From positions 1 to 30,467 of the forward strand of contig NZ_BAAAXG010000022.1 in the NCBI RefSeq assembly GCF_039535475.1: DNA of 30,467 nucleotides, given 5' to 3'. Source of the DNA: Streptomyces showdoensis (GTDB taxonomy: Bacteria > Actinomycetota > Actinomycetes > Streptomycetales > Streptomycetaceae). The notes under the pieces are model-generated. The model searched no databases. It was given only the letters and a program-made list of their open reading frames with translations, and was not told the origin of the DNA. Shown here piece after piece: positions 1-10,611 of this stretch; positions within the stretch are counted from its first letter, which is position 1, and the number at the start of each line of letters is the position of its first letter. The translations under genes and the position numbers were made by a program.

Positions 1-990
1 ACCTCGGCGACCGCCGTCTCCACGAGCGCGGGCCGCAGTTCCTCGTCCGGCGGTGTCGGCGACTCCCGGAAGAACTGCTCGAAGAACGCCCGCAGATCGT
101 CCGCCTCGACCACCCGCGCGGTGTGTCGCGGACCTCGTTCTTGCGGATGTCGTACGGGAGTTGGCGCAGCGCGGTGGAGTAGCCGAGCAGCACGAGCCGG
201 GGCACGGTCTGGGTCCGCACCGGCGTGTGCTCGTAGATCGCGAGGGCGAGCTTGCCGATGCAGTCCCAGACGTCGGAGTTCGGGTCGAGGGTGTCGCACT
301 CGTCCAGGACCAGCCAGAAGCGCTCCTCGGCGGCGGTGCGCGGCTGACGATCCGGTGCACGGCGTCGTCGATCGACGGAAGTGGATCGTTCAACCGTGTG
401 GGGTTCAACGGAACTCCGTCGGTGCCCGGCTCCGACACGAACTCGTCGAGCCGCCCGACCAGCCGCGCCGCCGTCGTCGTCCGCGTCAGCGTCACCCGCA
501 CCGGACGGAACCCGCAGTGCTGCCCCAGATGACGGATCAGGTGGTACGTGTACGAGCGCCCGCTGTCCGGCTCCCCGTCCACCACCAGGACCGTCTGCTC
601 CGGATCGGCCACGAAGAGCCGCAGCTTCTCGCGCAGCTCCGCCGGTCGATGAAGACCGCCGTGCCGTCCCGGAGCACCACCGTCGAGAAGGGGTCCCGCT
701 CGGAGTGCGCGACCTCCTCGTCCTCCCGCAGCCGCCCGAGCAGCGACCGGAGCTCCGTCCCCCGGCCGGCCGCGTCCTTGGCGTCGAGCCGGTCGAGCGA
801 ATCGAGCCGGGCCAGGGCGGCCAGCAGCCGCCGCTGCTGCCCGAGTCCTTGCGGGCCGCCCCCACGATCCGGCGCGCGTTCTCGTCCCGGTCCGGGGTGA
901 GCGGCAGGTCCGCCACGAAGATCTTGCTGAGGGCGCTGCGCAGCAGCCCTTCCGGGGGTCGGGGTTGTCGAGAAGGTGGTCCCGCACCCA
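1..990 (-). pseudogene. Frameshifted P-loop ATPase fragment (AAA/STAND-like), both ends missing
   Basis: Joining frames on the minus strand gives one continuous protein: a helical N-terminal part (SWVRDHLLDNPDP, then SALSKIFVADLPLTPDRDE, then LLAALARLDSLDRLD), then VLVVDGEPDSGRSYTYHL, then FWLVLDECDTLDP, then VVEADDLRAFFEQFF. GEPDSGRS reads as a Walker A loop with arginine in place of the usual lysine, and WLVLDECD as Walker B. Five frame changes are needed, near 950, 840, 643, 340 and 120, each explained by one missing base. The gene leaves the window on the left without a stop and loses its 5' end near 990, where a plus-strand coding fragment begins. The layout (about 100 helical residues, then NTPase) recalls effector-associated-domain ATPases, but I cannot name the family. 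Repeated one-base losses look more like consensus errors than decay. Confidence 0.55.
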
Positions 991-1245
991 GCTACATCGA
1001 CGGCGCGCTGTTCGGCACCCACGGCGCCCCAGTACCTGCCCGAACGCCCGATGTCGATCAACTTCAACCAGTGGCTGATCGACCTCAACGGCCAGACGTC
1101 GACGGCCGCGCGCGCCTACGACCAGCGCGTCGACTACGTCCTGCACGTCAAGGACCAGGTGCTCACCCCGGCCCAGGTGGCCGCGAAGGTCGCCGCCCTG
1201 CGCGGCGCCGGAACGTCGTTCGTCGACGAGGTCCCGGCCTCCTAG
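990..1245 (+). pseudogene. C-terminal fragment of a secreted glycosidase-like protein (possibly GH16)
   Basis: Plus-strand codons from 990 read SYIDGALFGTHGA, then after one extra C near 1,027-1,030 continue QYLPERPMSINFNQWLIDLNG and end EVPAS, stop at 1,243-1,245. Nearly all codons end in G or C, so the reading is genuine coding. The YIDG...P..PM..N.W pattern resembles the last strands of GH16-type jelly-roll glycosidases; this is family resemblance by eye only. There is no start, ribosome site or signal peptide: the 5' part is missing where the opposite-strand ATPase begins. It is unrelated in detail to the intact GH16 gene at 26,153. Confidence 0.45.
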
Positions 1246-1322
1246 GCGTCCGAGGCGCACGGCCGACCCCGCCGCTCACCCTGGCGGCGCGCCCCGCGGA
1301 GGGGCCGTCAGGGCGAGCGGGC

Positions 1323-1339
1323 GGGACGTCGGTCGTCCC
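1323..1339. terminator. Hairpin between the glycosidase fragment and the transporter
   Basis: A 6-bp perfect stem, GGGACG and CGTCCC, flanks a 5-base loop, about 25 bases beyond the transporter stop codon. A second small stem (GCCCC/GGGGC) lies at 1,291-1,305. There is no T tract. It could serve both converging genes. Confidence 0.35.
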
Positions 1340-1364
1340 CTCGGCCCGGGCCCCCTCCGCGCGG

Positions 1365-3008
1365 TCACTCCGAAGGTGTCGGAGCCTTGGCGGTGGCGCG
1401 GTCGCCCGGATGGCGGACGGCGCACAGGAAGCCCAGGGCGAGGGCGACGGCCATGCCGTAGAAGACCCACTGGTTGGCCTGGGCGAAGTCCATCTGGATG
1501 GCCGACATGGCGTCGCGGGTGGCTTCGGCGACCTGGCCGGTGCCGGTCGGCGGGGTGGCGTCGCCGTGGCCCGAGACGGAATCGGTGATGCCGCGGGCGA
1601 CCTGGTCCGCGACGGCGGGTGAGATGCCCCGCGCCCGGAGCGTGTCCGTCACGTTCTCCGTCATCGCCCGGGACAGCAGGGTGCCGAACACCGCCAGTCC
1701 GACGCTCGCCGCGTAGTTGCGGACCGTCTGCGTGATGCCGGTGACCTCGCCGTACGAGGCGCCGATGGCCCGGTTGACCGCGTCCGTCGACGCCGGGGCC
1801 AGGATGAACCCGATTCCCGCGCCGGCGAGCGCCACGTACGGCCACTGGTCGTGCATGGACAGGTTGGTCAGCTCGTGGGCCCACAAGGCGAACCCCACCG
1901 CGCCCAGGATCGTTCCCGCTTTCAGCGCGGGCCGGGCACCCCGCTTGTCGAGGATCCTGCCGCCCCACTGGGAGGCGAGGGCGAAGCCAACGAAGAAGTA
2001 CAGCAGGAAGAGCGCCGCCTGGTTGGGAGAGGCGCTGAGGGACACCTGGGCGTAGACGGACGAGAAGAAGAACACCGGTACGAAGGCGAGCATCGCGAAG
2101 AACAGCACGGCCGCGTCCACCGCGAACGCCTTGTCCCGGAAGACCCGCAGGTCGATCAGCGGGTGGCGGAGGCCGCGCTCGTACCGCACGAACACGTACA
2201 GGATCGCCAGGCCGCCGACGACGCACAGCCAGGTCGCCCAGCTCCCCCAGCCCCACGTCCACGCCTGCTGGAAGCCGAGGACGCTCAGCCCCATGCCGAC
2301 GGCCACGAGGGCCGCGCCCGGCACGTCGAGCGTTCCGGGGCGCGGGCGGTCCGCGATGTGCGCGAGGGCGGTGAGGATCAGGGCGATGACGGCGACCGGC
2401 ACGTTGACCCAGAAGACGGCGCGCCAGGTCCACGAGGCCGTGAGCCAGCCGCCCAGCAGCGGACCGACGGCGGTCAGCGCTCCGGAGATCCCGAAGAAGA
2501 GGGCGAGGGCCCGGCCCCGCCGTTCGACGGGGAAGACCGCCACGACCACGGCCAGCGCGGCCGGGAAGAGCAGCGCCGCGCCGAGCCCCTGTACGGCCCG
2601 GAAGGCGATGAGCCAGGACTGGGCGTAGTCGCCGGAGGGGACGCACCCGCAGAGGACCGAGGCGATGACGAAGACGAGCGTCCCGACGACGACGACGCGC
2701 CGTGGCCCGTACAGGTCGGCCAGGCGGCCGCCGAGGGCGAAGAACGCGGCGAGGGCGAGCAGGTAGGCGTTGACCACCCACTGCATGCCCGAGCTGGAGA
2801 GGCCCAGTTCGCGCACGATGTCGGGAGCGGCGATGGAGACGATGGTCTGGTCGATGAAGGTCATCGCCACCGCGAACATCATCGCCGCGAGCGCCACCGT
2901 CTGGTTCGGGAGCCGGCCGGCCTTCTGCCGCGCGGGGCGCGGCTCGGGACCGGTCTCCGTCAGTCTGCTCACTCTGTCCAGTCTGATCCCGTCCGTGGTG
3001 TCGCGCAC
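1365..3008 (-). CDS. DHA2-family MFS drug:H+ antiporter (14 TM, EmrB/QacA type)
   Basis: A membrane efflux pump expected to export drugs or other amphipathic compounds in exchange for protons. The 547-residue protein has a 35-residue polar N-terminus, then about 14 hydrophobic segments. FIDQTIVSIAAPDI (residues 51-64) matches the TM1 signature of the DHA2 family. GGRLADLYGPRRV (93-105) is the MFS motif A between TM2 and TM3, and GISGALTAVGPLLGGWL is the motif C antiporter signature in TM5. The length is normal for the family. The start is uncertain: the GTG at 3,008 has no Shine-Dalgarno sequence, and an in-frame GTG 13 codons in (VSRLTETG) is possible. The gene stands alone, with no TetR- or MarR-type regulator next to it. 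The substrate cannot be predicted. Confidence 0.9.
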   Translation of the reverse strand: MRDTTDGIRLDRVSRLTETGPEPRPARQKAGRLPNQTVALAAMMFAVAMTFIDQTIVSIAAPDIVRELGLSSSGMQWVVNAYLLALAAFFALGGRLADLYGPRRVVVVGTLVFVIASVLCGCVPSGDYAQSWLIAFRAVQGLGAALLFPAALAVVVAVFPVERRGRALALFFGISGALTAVGPLLGGWLTASWTWRAVFWVNVPVAVIALILTALAHIADRPRPGTLDVPGAALVAVGMGLSVLGFQQAWTWGWGSWATWLCVVGGLAILYVFVRYERGLRHPLIDLRVFRDKAFAVDAAVLFFAMLAFVPVFFFSSVYAQVSLSASPNQAALFLLYFFVGFALASQWGGRILDKRGARPALKAGTILGAVGFALWAHELTNLSMHDQWPYVALAGAGIGFILAPASTDAVNRAIGASYGEVTGITQTVRNYAASVGLAVFGTLLSRAMTENVTDTLRARGISPAVADQVARGITDSVSGHGDATPPTGTGQVAEATRDAMSAIQMDFAQANQWVFYGMAVALALGFLCAVRHPGDRATAKAPTPSE

Positions 3009-3141
3009 GTCGCGCGCGGATGGGTGAGGTGCGGGCGATTCCGCGGCCCGTCGTTGGTTACGGGCCCAGCGTGCTGGTGGCAGCCGTCAACGCGTGCGGT
3101 GGCCCTGAGGTTCGAGGTGGGCCTCAGGCGTCTCGGCCCTG

Positions 3142-3290
3142 TCATGTGCTCACGCGGACCTCGTTCCCCTCCACGTCGGCGAGAACCGAGAACGCGGGGG
3201 CACGGGTCGCGGATACGAGTCGTTCCAGAACGGTCGGATCGCGGCGATGTCCAGCGCGTCGATCGCGATCTCCAGGAGTCGGACCGACCG
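3142..3290 (-). pseudogene. Decayed VOC (glyoxalase/bleomycin-resistance-like) gene
   Basis: Two short minus-strand pieces in different frames fit the start and end of a VOC-superfamily protein. One reads VRLLEIAIDALDIAAIRPFW (about 3,228-3,287), typical of the first beta-alpha unit. The other reads AFSVLADVEGNEVRVST then stop (3,142-3,190), the usual last strand with its DPEGN-like turn. The middle of the roughly 120-residue domain is missing. It sits in the 620-bp gap between transporter and toxin genes and is not expected to be functional. Confidence 0.55.
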
Positions 3291-3630
3291 CGGTGCCCCC
3301 GTCCCCGCGCCCTGATGGTCTTTCGGCCCTGGCGGCGCTCACGTTCCACCCGGGACGCTGGGCGGGTGACCTTCGTCCCGCCGGGGGTGATCGTTCCGGG
3401 CGAGGAATTCCTGACGGGTCACGGGGAGTTCCGGCTGCCTTCCCGGACCCCCACGAGCGAGTCCGAATGTTCCTTTTTGATGATCTAAGTCCTTGTTAGG
3501 GCCCTAGGTCCCCAAGTTGATGTAGATCAAGTAACGCCCCTTCCGGTCGCAATAAGCATCTTGTGAGTATTTGGTGCCCCCACAAGGACACCTCCTGCCC
3601 GCGACACGAACGAATGGACGGATGGGCTTC
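3291..3630 (+). promoter_or_regulatory. AT-richer leader region of the RHS toxin gene
   Basis: This stretch before the toxin is more AT-rich than its surroundings, especially 3,470-3,575. It contains a near-perfect palindrome at 3,499-3,512 (GGGCCCTAGGTCCC, one mismatched pair) that could be an operator or a terminator for upstream transcription. I see no confident -35/-10 pair. GGACGG at 3,613-3,618 lies about 12 bases before the preferred ATG. Confidence 0.3.
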
Positions 3631-6600
3631 ATGACATTGGGTCACCCGCTGGACCGCGCCACCGAGCGCCACAGACCATGGACGGGGCGGAGCCTCAAGC
3701 ACCTCGCGGGCACCCTCGCGCTGTTGATGACCGCGGGCCTGGTGGAGGGCAGCGCCGCCTTCGCCGCCGAGCGCGAACCGGTGGCCCCGGCCGTCACCGA
3801 GGCGGCCGACCTCGCCTCCGCGCGGACCGCGGCCAAGCTGTCCGGAAAGAAGATCGAGGCGCTGTCCGAGCGCTCGGAGACGTCCACGACCTGGGCGAAC
3901 CCCGACGGCAGCCTCACCTCCGAACTCTTCGGCGGCCCCGTCCGGTTCGAGCGCGACGGCGTCTGGACCGATGTGGACGTACGCCTGCGCAAGGCCCCCG
4001 ACGGCGACATCGAACCCGTCGCGCACCCCAACGGCCTCGAACTCTCGGCCGGCGGCGGAGGCGCGAAGCCCCGCTCGCTGGACGCCTCCCAGCGGGCCGC
4101 CGCGCACGACCTCGTCACCCTCGGCGAGGGCGACCAGCAGATCACCCTCCAGTGGAAGGGCGGCCTGCCCGCCCCGCAGCTGAACGGCACCCGCGCCCGC
4201 TACCCCGAGGCCGTGCCCGGCGCCGACGTCATCGTCGACGCCACCCGCACCGGCTTCGAGCAGTTCGTCGAGATCAAGCGGCGGCCGGACACGGACGCCT
4301 ACGCGTACACCCTGCCGCTGCGCACGCAGGGCCTCGACGTCCAGGAACAGCCCGACGGCAGCCTGCTCTTCGTCGACGAGAAGAAGCACCGCCAGGCGGT
4401 GATGCCGGCCCCGCTGATGTGGGACGCCTCCACCGACCCGGTCTCCGGCGAGCACACCCGCCGCGCCCCGGTCGCCATGAAGGTCGTGAGGACCGAGGAC
4501 GGCGTGGACCTCGTCCTGACGCCCGACGCGGCGTTCCTCGCCGACCCGGCCACGACGTACCCGGTCACCGTGGACCCCTCCACCGGCAGCCTCGGCAACG
4601 TCTTCGACACGTACGTCCAGCAGGGCGAGACCCGCGGACTGGTCCACCGACACCGAGCTCGACCTCGGCAACCCGGGCACCAAGAACGCCAACGGCACTC
4701 CGCGCACCGCGCGTTCCTTCATCACCTGGAACACCGCGCCGATCGCCGACTCCCTCGTCTCCTCGGCCACGCTGTCCCTGTGGAACTTCCACTCGGCCAA
4801 ACACCGACTGCAAGGCCTACCCGTGGGAGGTGTGGGCGACCGGCAAGGCGTCGACCGCCTCCCGGTGGACCGCCCAGCCGGCGTGGACGGCCAAGCGGGC
4901 CACCTCCACCCAGACCACGGGCAACCCGGGCTGCTCCGCCCAGCCGGACGGCTGGATCACCGCCGACGTGAAGACGCTGGTGCAGGAGTGGGCCTCGTCC
5001 AAGGAGGCCACCTCCGGCATGGGCCTGCGGGCCGCTTCGGAGACGGTCGTCGCGCAGTGGAAGCGGGTCAACTCCGCGAACGCCGCGCAGAACCCGCCGA
5101 AGCTGTCCCGTCACGTACAACTACCGGCCCGGCGTCGGCACCAAGCAGGAGGCGGGACCGCCGTACTTCTCGTACGGCGGCGCCTACGTGGTCAACACGG
5201 TGCGGCCGGTGCTGCGCGACACCATCACCGACAAGAACGGTGACAAGGTCAACGCCACCTTCCAGATCTTCGACACCGCGACCGACCAGCAGGTCGGCGG
5301 CCTGCTCGTCTCCCCGTACGTGGCCTCCGGGCAGCCCGCCTCCGTGACCGTCCCGGCGGGCGTGCTCGCCGACGGCCGCACGTACAGGTTCCGCAGCAAC
5401 TCCTACGACGGCACCCACTACAACACGGCGTGGTCCGCGTGGAAGACCTTCACCGTCGACACCCGGGCCCCGTCCGCGCCCGTCTCGATCACGTCCAAGG
5501 ACTACCCGGCGGACCGCTGGGCCGGCGGCGCGGGCACATCCGGTTCGTTCGCCGTGACCCCGGCCTCGGCCGACGTCAACTGGCTGGAGTGGTCGCTGGA
5601 CGGCACCACCTGGACCAAGGTCTCGCACACGAGCGCCGCGGCGAAGGACCTGTCCGTCACCCCGGCCACCGACGGCACCCTCACCCTGCGCGTGCGGGCC
5701 GTCGACAAGGCCGACAACCGCTCCGAGGCCGCCGAGTACACCTTCAACGCGGGCCCCGGCGGCGTCGCCCAGCCCTCCGAGGGCACCCGGATCGTCCGGC
5801 GCGTGCCGCTCGTCGCCACGGCCGACAGCCGCGTCTTCGACCAGGTCTCGTTCTCCTGGCGCCGCTCCGAGGCCGACCCGTGGCAGCCGATACCCGCGGC
5901 CCACGTCAGCGGTGACGAGTCCGGCGTCAGCTGGCCGGTGCCGCTGACCGGCGGCACCAACAAGAAGCTGTCCTGGGAGGCCACCCGGACCGTCGACCCG
6001 GACGGCACCATCCAGCTCAAGGCCGACCTCACGGGGCCCGGCGGCGCCAAGGGCAGCACCGCCCCGCGCACCGTCGTCGTCGACCGCAACGCCAGCGGCG
6101 CCGCCACCACCGACGTCGGCCCCGGCAGCGTCAACCTGCTGACCGGCGACTACGCCCTCTCCGCGAGCGACGTCTCCGCGTTCGACCTGTCCGTCAACCG
6201 CTCCGCCTCCTCCCGGCGTCCCGACGCGGGCACCAAGCAGGCGGGACAGGCGCCCATCTTCGGCAAGGAGTGGGTGGCCGGCACCGCGGCCGAGACGACC
6301 GACTCCGACTACGCCTACCTGCGCCGCCTGTCCGACACCGCCGTGGACGTCGTCGACGCCGAGGGCGACCCGATCCACTTCACCGCCAACGCGGCCCGAG
6401 ACGGCTGGGTCGCCGAACCCGGCGCCGAGGACCTCGTCCTGCAGGGCGCGGTGACCGGCACCTTCACGCTCTCCGACCCGGAGGGCACCGTCACCACCTT
6501 CACCCGGGCCGACGCCACCGCGCCCACCTGGCAGGTGTCGTCCACGCTGCTCAACGGCCTCAGCGCCTCCGCGACCACCGTGGTCTCCGAGACCGTCACC

Positions 6601-9600
6601 GTCGACGGTGCCAAGCTCGCCCGTCCCAAGCGGGTCATCGCGCCCAGCTCCGCCACCTCGGCCGCCGCCTGCACCGCGACGCCGAGCACCCGCGGCTGCC
6701 GCGCGCTGGAGTACGTGTACGCGACGAGCACCACGGCCACCGGCGACGCCCTCGGCGACGTCAAGGACCAGGTCAAGGAGATCAGGCTCTGGTCGACCGA
6801 ACCGGGCGCCGCCTCGGCGAGCGCGAAGACCGTCCAGACCTACCGGTACGACGACCGGGGCAGGCTGCGCGAGACCTGGAACCCGCTCGTCTCGCCGGCC
6901 CTGAAGACCGCCTACGGCTACGACGACGCGGGCCGGGTCACCGGTCTCACCCCGCCCGGTGAGCAGCCCTGGACTTTCGCGTACGGCAGCGGCGGCCAGG
7001 ACGCCACGGCCGGCGACGGGAAGCTGCTCCGGGCCTCCCGCCCGGCGCTCGCGCCCGGCAGCACCGACCGCGTCGACGGCACCGCCGCGACCAGCGTGGT
7101 CTACGGCGTCCCGCTGACCGGGGACCGCGCCCCGCACCCGATGGGCGCGCGGGACGTCGCCGCCTGGGGGCAGCAGTCCTCGCCGACCGACGCGACGGCC
7201 GTACTGCCCGCCGACGCCGTGCCGTCCGCGCACGCGGGTGGCGAGCTCGACAGGGCCGCCTACCGCCGGGCCACCGTCCGCTACCTGGACGTGTCCGGGC
7301 GCGAGGTGAACACCGCCGAGCCGGGCGGCCACATCAGCGCCACCGACCACGACGAGAACGGCAACGCCGTACGCGAGCTGTCCGCGGCCAACCGGGCCCT
7401 CGCGCTCGGCGCCGACGAGGCGGACCGGGAGCAGCTGGCGGACCTCGGCATCGCCGGGCTGCCCGGCGCGGAGCGCGCCGAACTGCTCGCCACCCGCTCC
7501 GTCTACGACCGGGCGGGCACCCGGGAGCTGGAGGAGCTCGGGCCGCTGCACCGGGTGGACCTGACCGCGGACCTGAGGTCCGGCGGCACCACCCACACCG
7601 CGGCCGGCGAGTCGGTCACGGCGCGGAGCTGGACGGTCAAGGAGTACGACGCGGGCCGTCCCACCGACGGGACCGCGACCATCCGGGACCAGGTCACCAG
7701 GAGCACCAGCGGCGCGCAGGTCCGCGCGCACCCGGAGGTCCTGGCCGACGCCCGGGTCACCGAGACCGCGTACGACTGGACGAAGGGCCTGCCGACGAGG
7801 TCGGTCCAGGACCCGGGCGGGCTCGCGCTGGCCACGGGCACGGAGTACGACGAGCAGGGCCGCAAGACCAAGGAGGTCCCGCCGGGTTCGTCCGGAGGCG
7901 ACGCGGCGGCCCGGGTCACCTCGTACTGGTCCGCCACCGGCACGGGCTCCTGCGCGGGCCGGCCGGAGTGGGCCGACCAGCTCTGCTCGGTCGGGCCGGC
8001 CGGCACGGCGGGCGGCGGTCATCCGGCCGAGCTGCCGACGACCACCACCGAGTACAACTGGTGGGGCCAGCCGGCGAAGGTCACCGAGACCGCGAACGGC
8101 GTCACCCGCACCACCACGACCACGTTCGACGCGGCGGGACGCCCGGTGACCAGCAAGGTCACCGGCGGCACCGGGCAGGCCGTCCCGGAGTCGACCACCG
8201 TCTACGACCCGGCGTCCGGCCGGGAGGTCAGGACCGTGTCGCCGACCGGCGGCACGATCACCAAGGCGTACGACACGCTCGGCCGCCTCGTCTCGTACGC
8301 CGACGCCGACGGCGGCACCACGACGACCTCGTACGACCGGCTCGGCCGGCCCGTGGAGGTCCGCGACTCGGTCCCGTCGACGGTCACGTACGCGTACGAC
8401 ACCTCCGTCGAGCCGCGCGGACTGGCCACGTCCACCACGGACTCGGTCGCGGGCACCTTCTCCGCGCGCTACGACGCCGACGGCGGGGTCACCAGCGAGC
8501 GGCTGCCCGGCGGCTACACCCTCACGCAGAAGGAGGACCCCACCGGGACGGCGAGCAGCCGGGTCTACACCCGGGACCGCGACGGTCTGGAGATCGTCTC
8601 CGACACCGTCAGCGAGTCGATCCACGGCCAGGTGACCCAGCACTCCGGCTGGTCGCAGCAGAGCTACGGCTATGACGCCACGGGCCGGCTGACCCGGGTC
8701 GAGGACACGGTGGAGTCGGTGTGCACCACGCGCGCCTACGGCTTCGACAAGCGCACCCACCGCACCTCGCTGACCACGTCCGCCGCGGCCCAGGGCGCCG
8801 ACTGCACGACGGCGGGCGGCACGACGACCCGTACGGGCTTCGACGGCGCCGGCCGGATCACGGACCCCGGGTACGTCTACGACGCCTTCGGCCGCACCAC
8901 GTCGGTGCCCGGTCACGGCACGATCGGCTACTACGCGAACGACCTGGCGTACCAGCAGACGGCGGGCGGCAAGCGGCAGACCTGGCAGCTCGACGCGGCG
9001 CACCGGTTCCGCTCCTTCACCGTGGACAAGGACGCCGCCGGCACCTGGCTCCGCGAGAAGTCCAAGCTGAACCACTACGACTCGGACGGGGACAACCCGC
9101 GCTGGATCGTCGAGGACACCGCGTCCGGCGCCCTGACCCGGAACGTCGACTCGGCCTCGGGCGACCTCGCCGCGACCACCGGCAAGACCGGTGACACGGT
9201 GCTCCAGCTGACGAACATCCACGGGGACGTGGCGCTCCGGCTCCCGCTGGACGGCTCCGTGGCGCCCGTGGTGCTCGACACCGACGAGTACGGTGTGCCG
9301 CGCGCCGGGCAGGAGCAGCACCCGCGGTACGGCTGGCTCGGCGGGAAGCAGCGCTCGGGCGAGACCCTGACCGGTCTGAGCCTGATGGGCGTGCGCCTCT
9401 ACGACCCGTCCACCGGACGCTTCCTGTCCACGGACCCGGTCTACGGCGGCAACGCGAACCCCTACGACTACGTCAACGCCGACCCGGTCAACATGTTCGA
9501 CCTGGACGGCAAGTGGGGGATGCCGAAGTGGGCCAAGAAGGCCGGCGGCTTCGTCAAGCGGAACATCGGTACCATCGCGACGGTGGCCTCCGTCGCATCG

Positions 9601-9960
9601 ATGTTCGTCCCCGGTCTCGGGATGGTCGCGCTCGGGCTGAACGCGTACAGCGCGTACCGCTCGATCCGGTCCCGTGACTACGTGGGGGCGGCGATGACGC
9701 TGCCCGGCATCGGCATCGCGGGCAAGTCCCTGCGGATGGCGTCGAAGGCGAAGAAGGCCAAGCGGGCGTACGGCGCCGCCAAGAAGGCGCGCGTCCGCAC
9801 GACCGGTTCGACGAAGCGCGCGGTCGCCAAGGCCGGCAACCGCTACCGCTCGGCGGCGGGCAAGGCGACCCGCTGGGGCCGCTACGACGCCCGGTACACG
9901 GCGTTCGGCACGTACTACGCCGCGGGCCAGACCCTGTGGAACAACCGGCGCCGCCGCTAG
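3631..9960 (+). CDS. Secreted RHS-repeat polymorphic toxin, three single-base frameshifts
   Basis: A large secreted toxin-delivery protein. The N-terminus has a basic stretch and hydrophobic core (HLAGTLALLMTAGL) ending in SAAFA-AE, a Sec signal peptide. A DNRLRE-like beta domain follows (about 4,600-5,130), then many YD/RHS repeats such as YDDAGRV, YDTLGRL and YDRLGRP. Next comes the RHS core end (GVRLYDPSTGRFLSTDP, then NPYDYVNADPVNMFDLDG near 9,490). The last 150 residues form the variable tip: a hydrophobic segment, then about 70 very basic residues with one acidic residue, ending NNRRRR; no known toxin fold is recognised. Reading frame is lost by one extra base at 4,636 (GG), 4,799-4,801 (AAA) and 5,107-5,109 (CCC). 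Three +1 changes restore frame, giving about 2,108 residues. An alternative ATG lies at 3,622. These look like homopolymer errors, so the gene may be intact in the organism. Confidence 0.85.
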
Positions 9961-9970
9961 GCGCCACCCG

Positions 9971-10002
9971 GGGCGGGCCGCCGCGCGTGCGGCGGCCCGC
10001 CC
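9971..10002 (+). terminator. Strong 14-bp hairpin terminator after the RHS toxin
   Basis: GGGCGGGCCGCCGC pairs perfectly with GCGGCGGCCCGCCC around a GCGT loop, starting 11 bases after the toxin stop codon. It lacks a T tract, which is common for actinobacterial terminators. It lies between the toxin and the next gene, so read-through may be limited. Confidence 0.75.
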
Positions 10003-10043
10003 TCCCCACCCCCACTCCGACTCCCGTCAAGAAAGCCCGATCC

Positions 10044-10526
10044 GTGGATCCCAATTGGTACGTCGTGGGCAGGCTGCTCCCGCTGGGGCGCCTCATCGGC
10101 CACAATCCCCCGCCCGAGGAACGCGCGGAGGAGCGCGAACTGTGCCGAAGGCTGGCCCGGAACGAGCACCTGGAGAAGACCGAACTCGACGTCTGCCTGC
10201 CGGCGGCGAACTGGGCCTGGATCGGCGCGGGCATGACCTCGATCGCCCTGGTGGCCGGGGCGGGGCTGGCGGAGGACGCGACCGGCTGGGCCGCGCTGAC
10301 CGTCGTCCGGGTGGCGGCCACCGCCCTCCTCGGGGTCTGCTGGGCCCTGGCCTTCCTGGGCCTGTTCCGCAACGCCATGCTCGACCGCTCCTTCGAGGAC
10401 GCCGACTCCCGCGCGTGGCTCCACCGCCTGGCCGAACGGCTCTACCGTCCCCGCCGCTACGACTTCTGGCTCGCGGCGGCGGTCTCCGTCCCGCCGACGC
10501 TGTGGGCGAGCGGGGTGCTGGGCTGA
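10044..10526 (+). CDS. Small multi-pass membrane protein, candidate immunity protein for the RHS toxin
   Basis: A 160-residue protein starting MDPNWYVVGRLLPLG from GTG. A weak purine-rich site (AAGAAAG, 10,029-10,035) lies nine bases before the start. It has a charged region (PPPEERAEERELCRRLARNEHL), then about three hydrophobic segments: WAWIGAGMTSIALVAGAGLA, VRVAATALLGVCWALAFLGL and, near the C-terminus, FWLAAAVSVPPTLWASGVLG. I do not recognise a family. It is the first gene after the RHS toxin, on the same strand and 83 bases away, where polymorphic toxins usually place their immunity gene. A membrane-embedded partner would suit a membrane-active tip. The terminator between them argues for separate or attenuated expression. 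The immunity role is inferred from position only. Confidence 0.6.
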   Translation: MDPNWYVVGRLLPLGRLIGHNPPPEERAEERELCRRLARNEHLEKTELDVCLPAANWAWIGAGMTSIALVAGAGLAEDATGWAALTVVRVAATALLGVCWALAFLGLFRNAMLDRSFEDADSRAWLHRLAERLYRPRRYDFWLAAAVSVPPTLWASGVLG

Positions 10527-10599
10527 ACGGCGGGCCGGGGGGCGGCCGTCTCACCCGTTCGGCGAGGTCGGGCAGCCGGGGAACGGTTCGCCGCGCGGT

Positions 10600-10605
10600 T
10601 AGGCT
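10600..10605 (+). promoter_or_regulatory. -10 element for a probable leaderless transcript
   Basis: TAGGCT fits the actinobacterial -10 consensus TANNNT and ends 6 bases before the GTG start at 10,612. Transcription would therefore begin at or next to the start codon. No Shine-Dalgarno sequence is visible, which agrees with leaderless initiation. The -35 region is not recognisable. Confidence 0.45.
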
Positions 10606-10611
10606 CGGGCC

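Noticed and set aside
5068..9321. Very long minus-strand frame opposite the RHS toxin
   Set aside because: It is the usual antisense shadow of a high-GC gene: valine/glycine/arginine-rich composition, no domains, and codon bias belonging to the plus strand.
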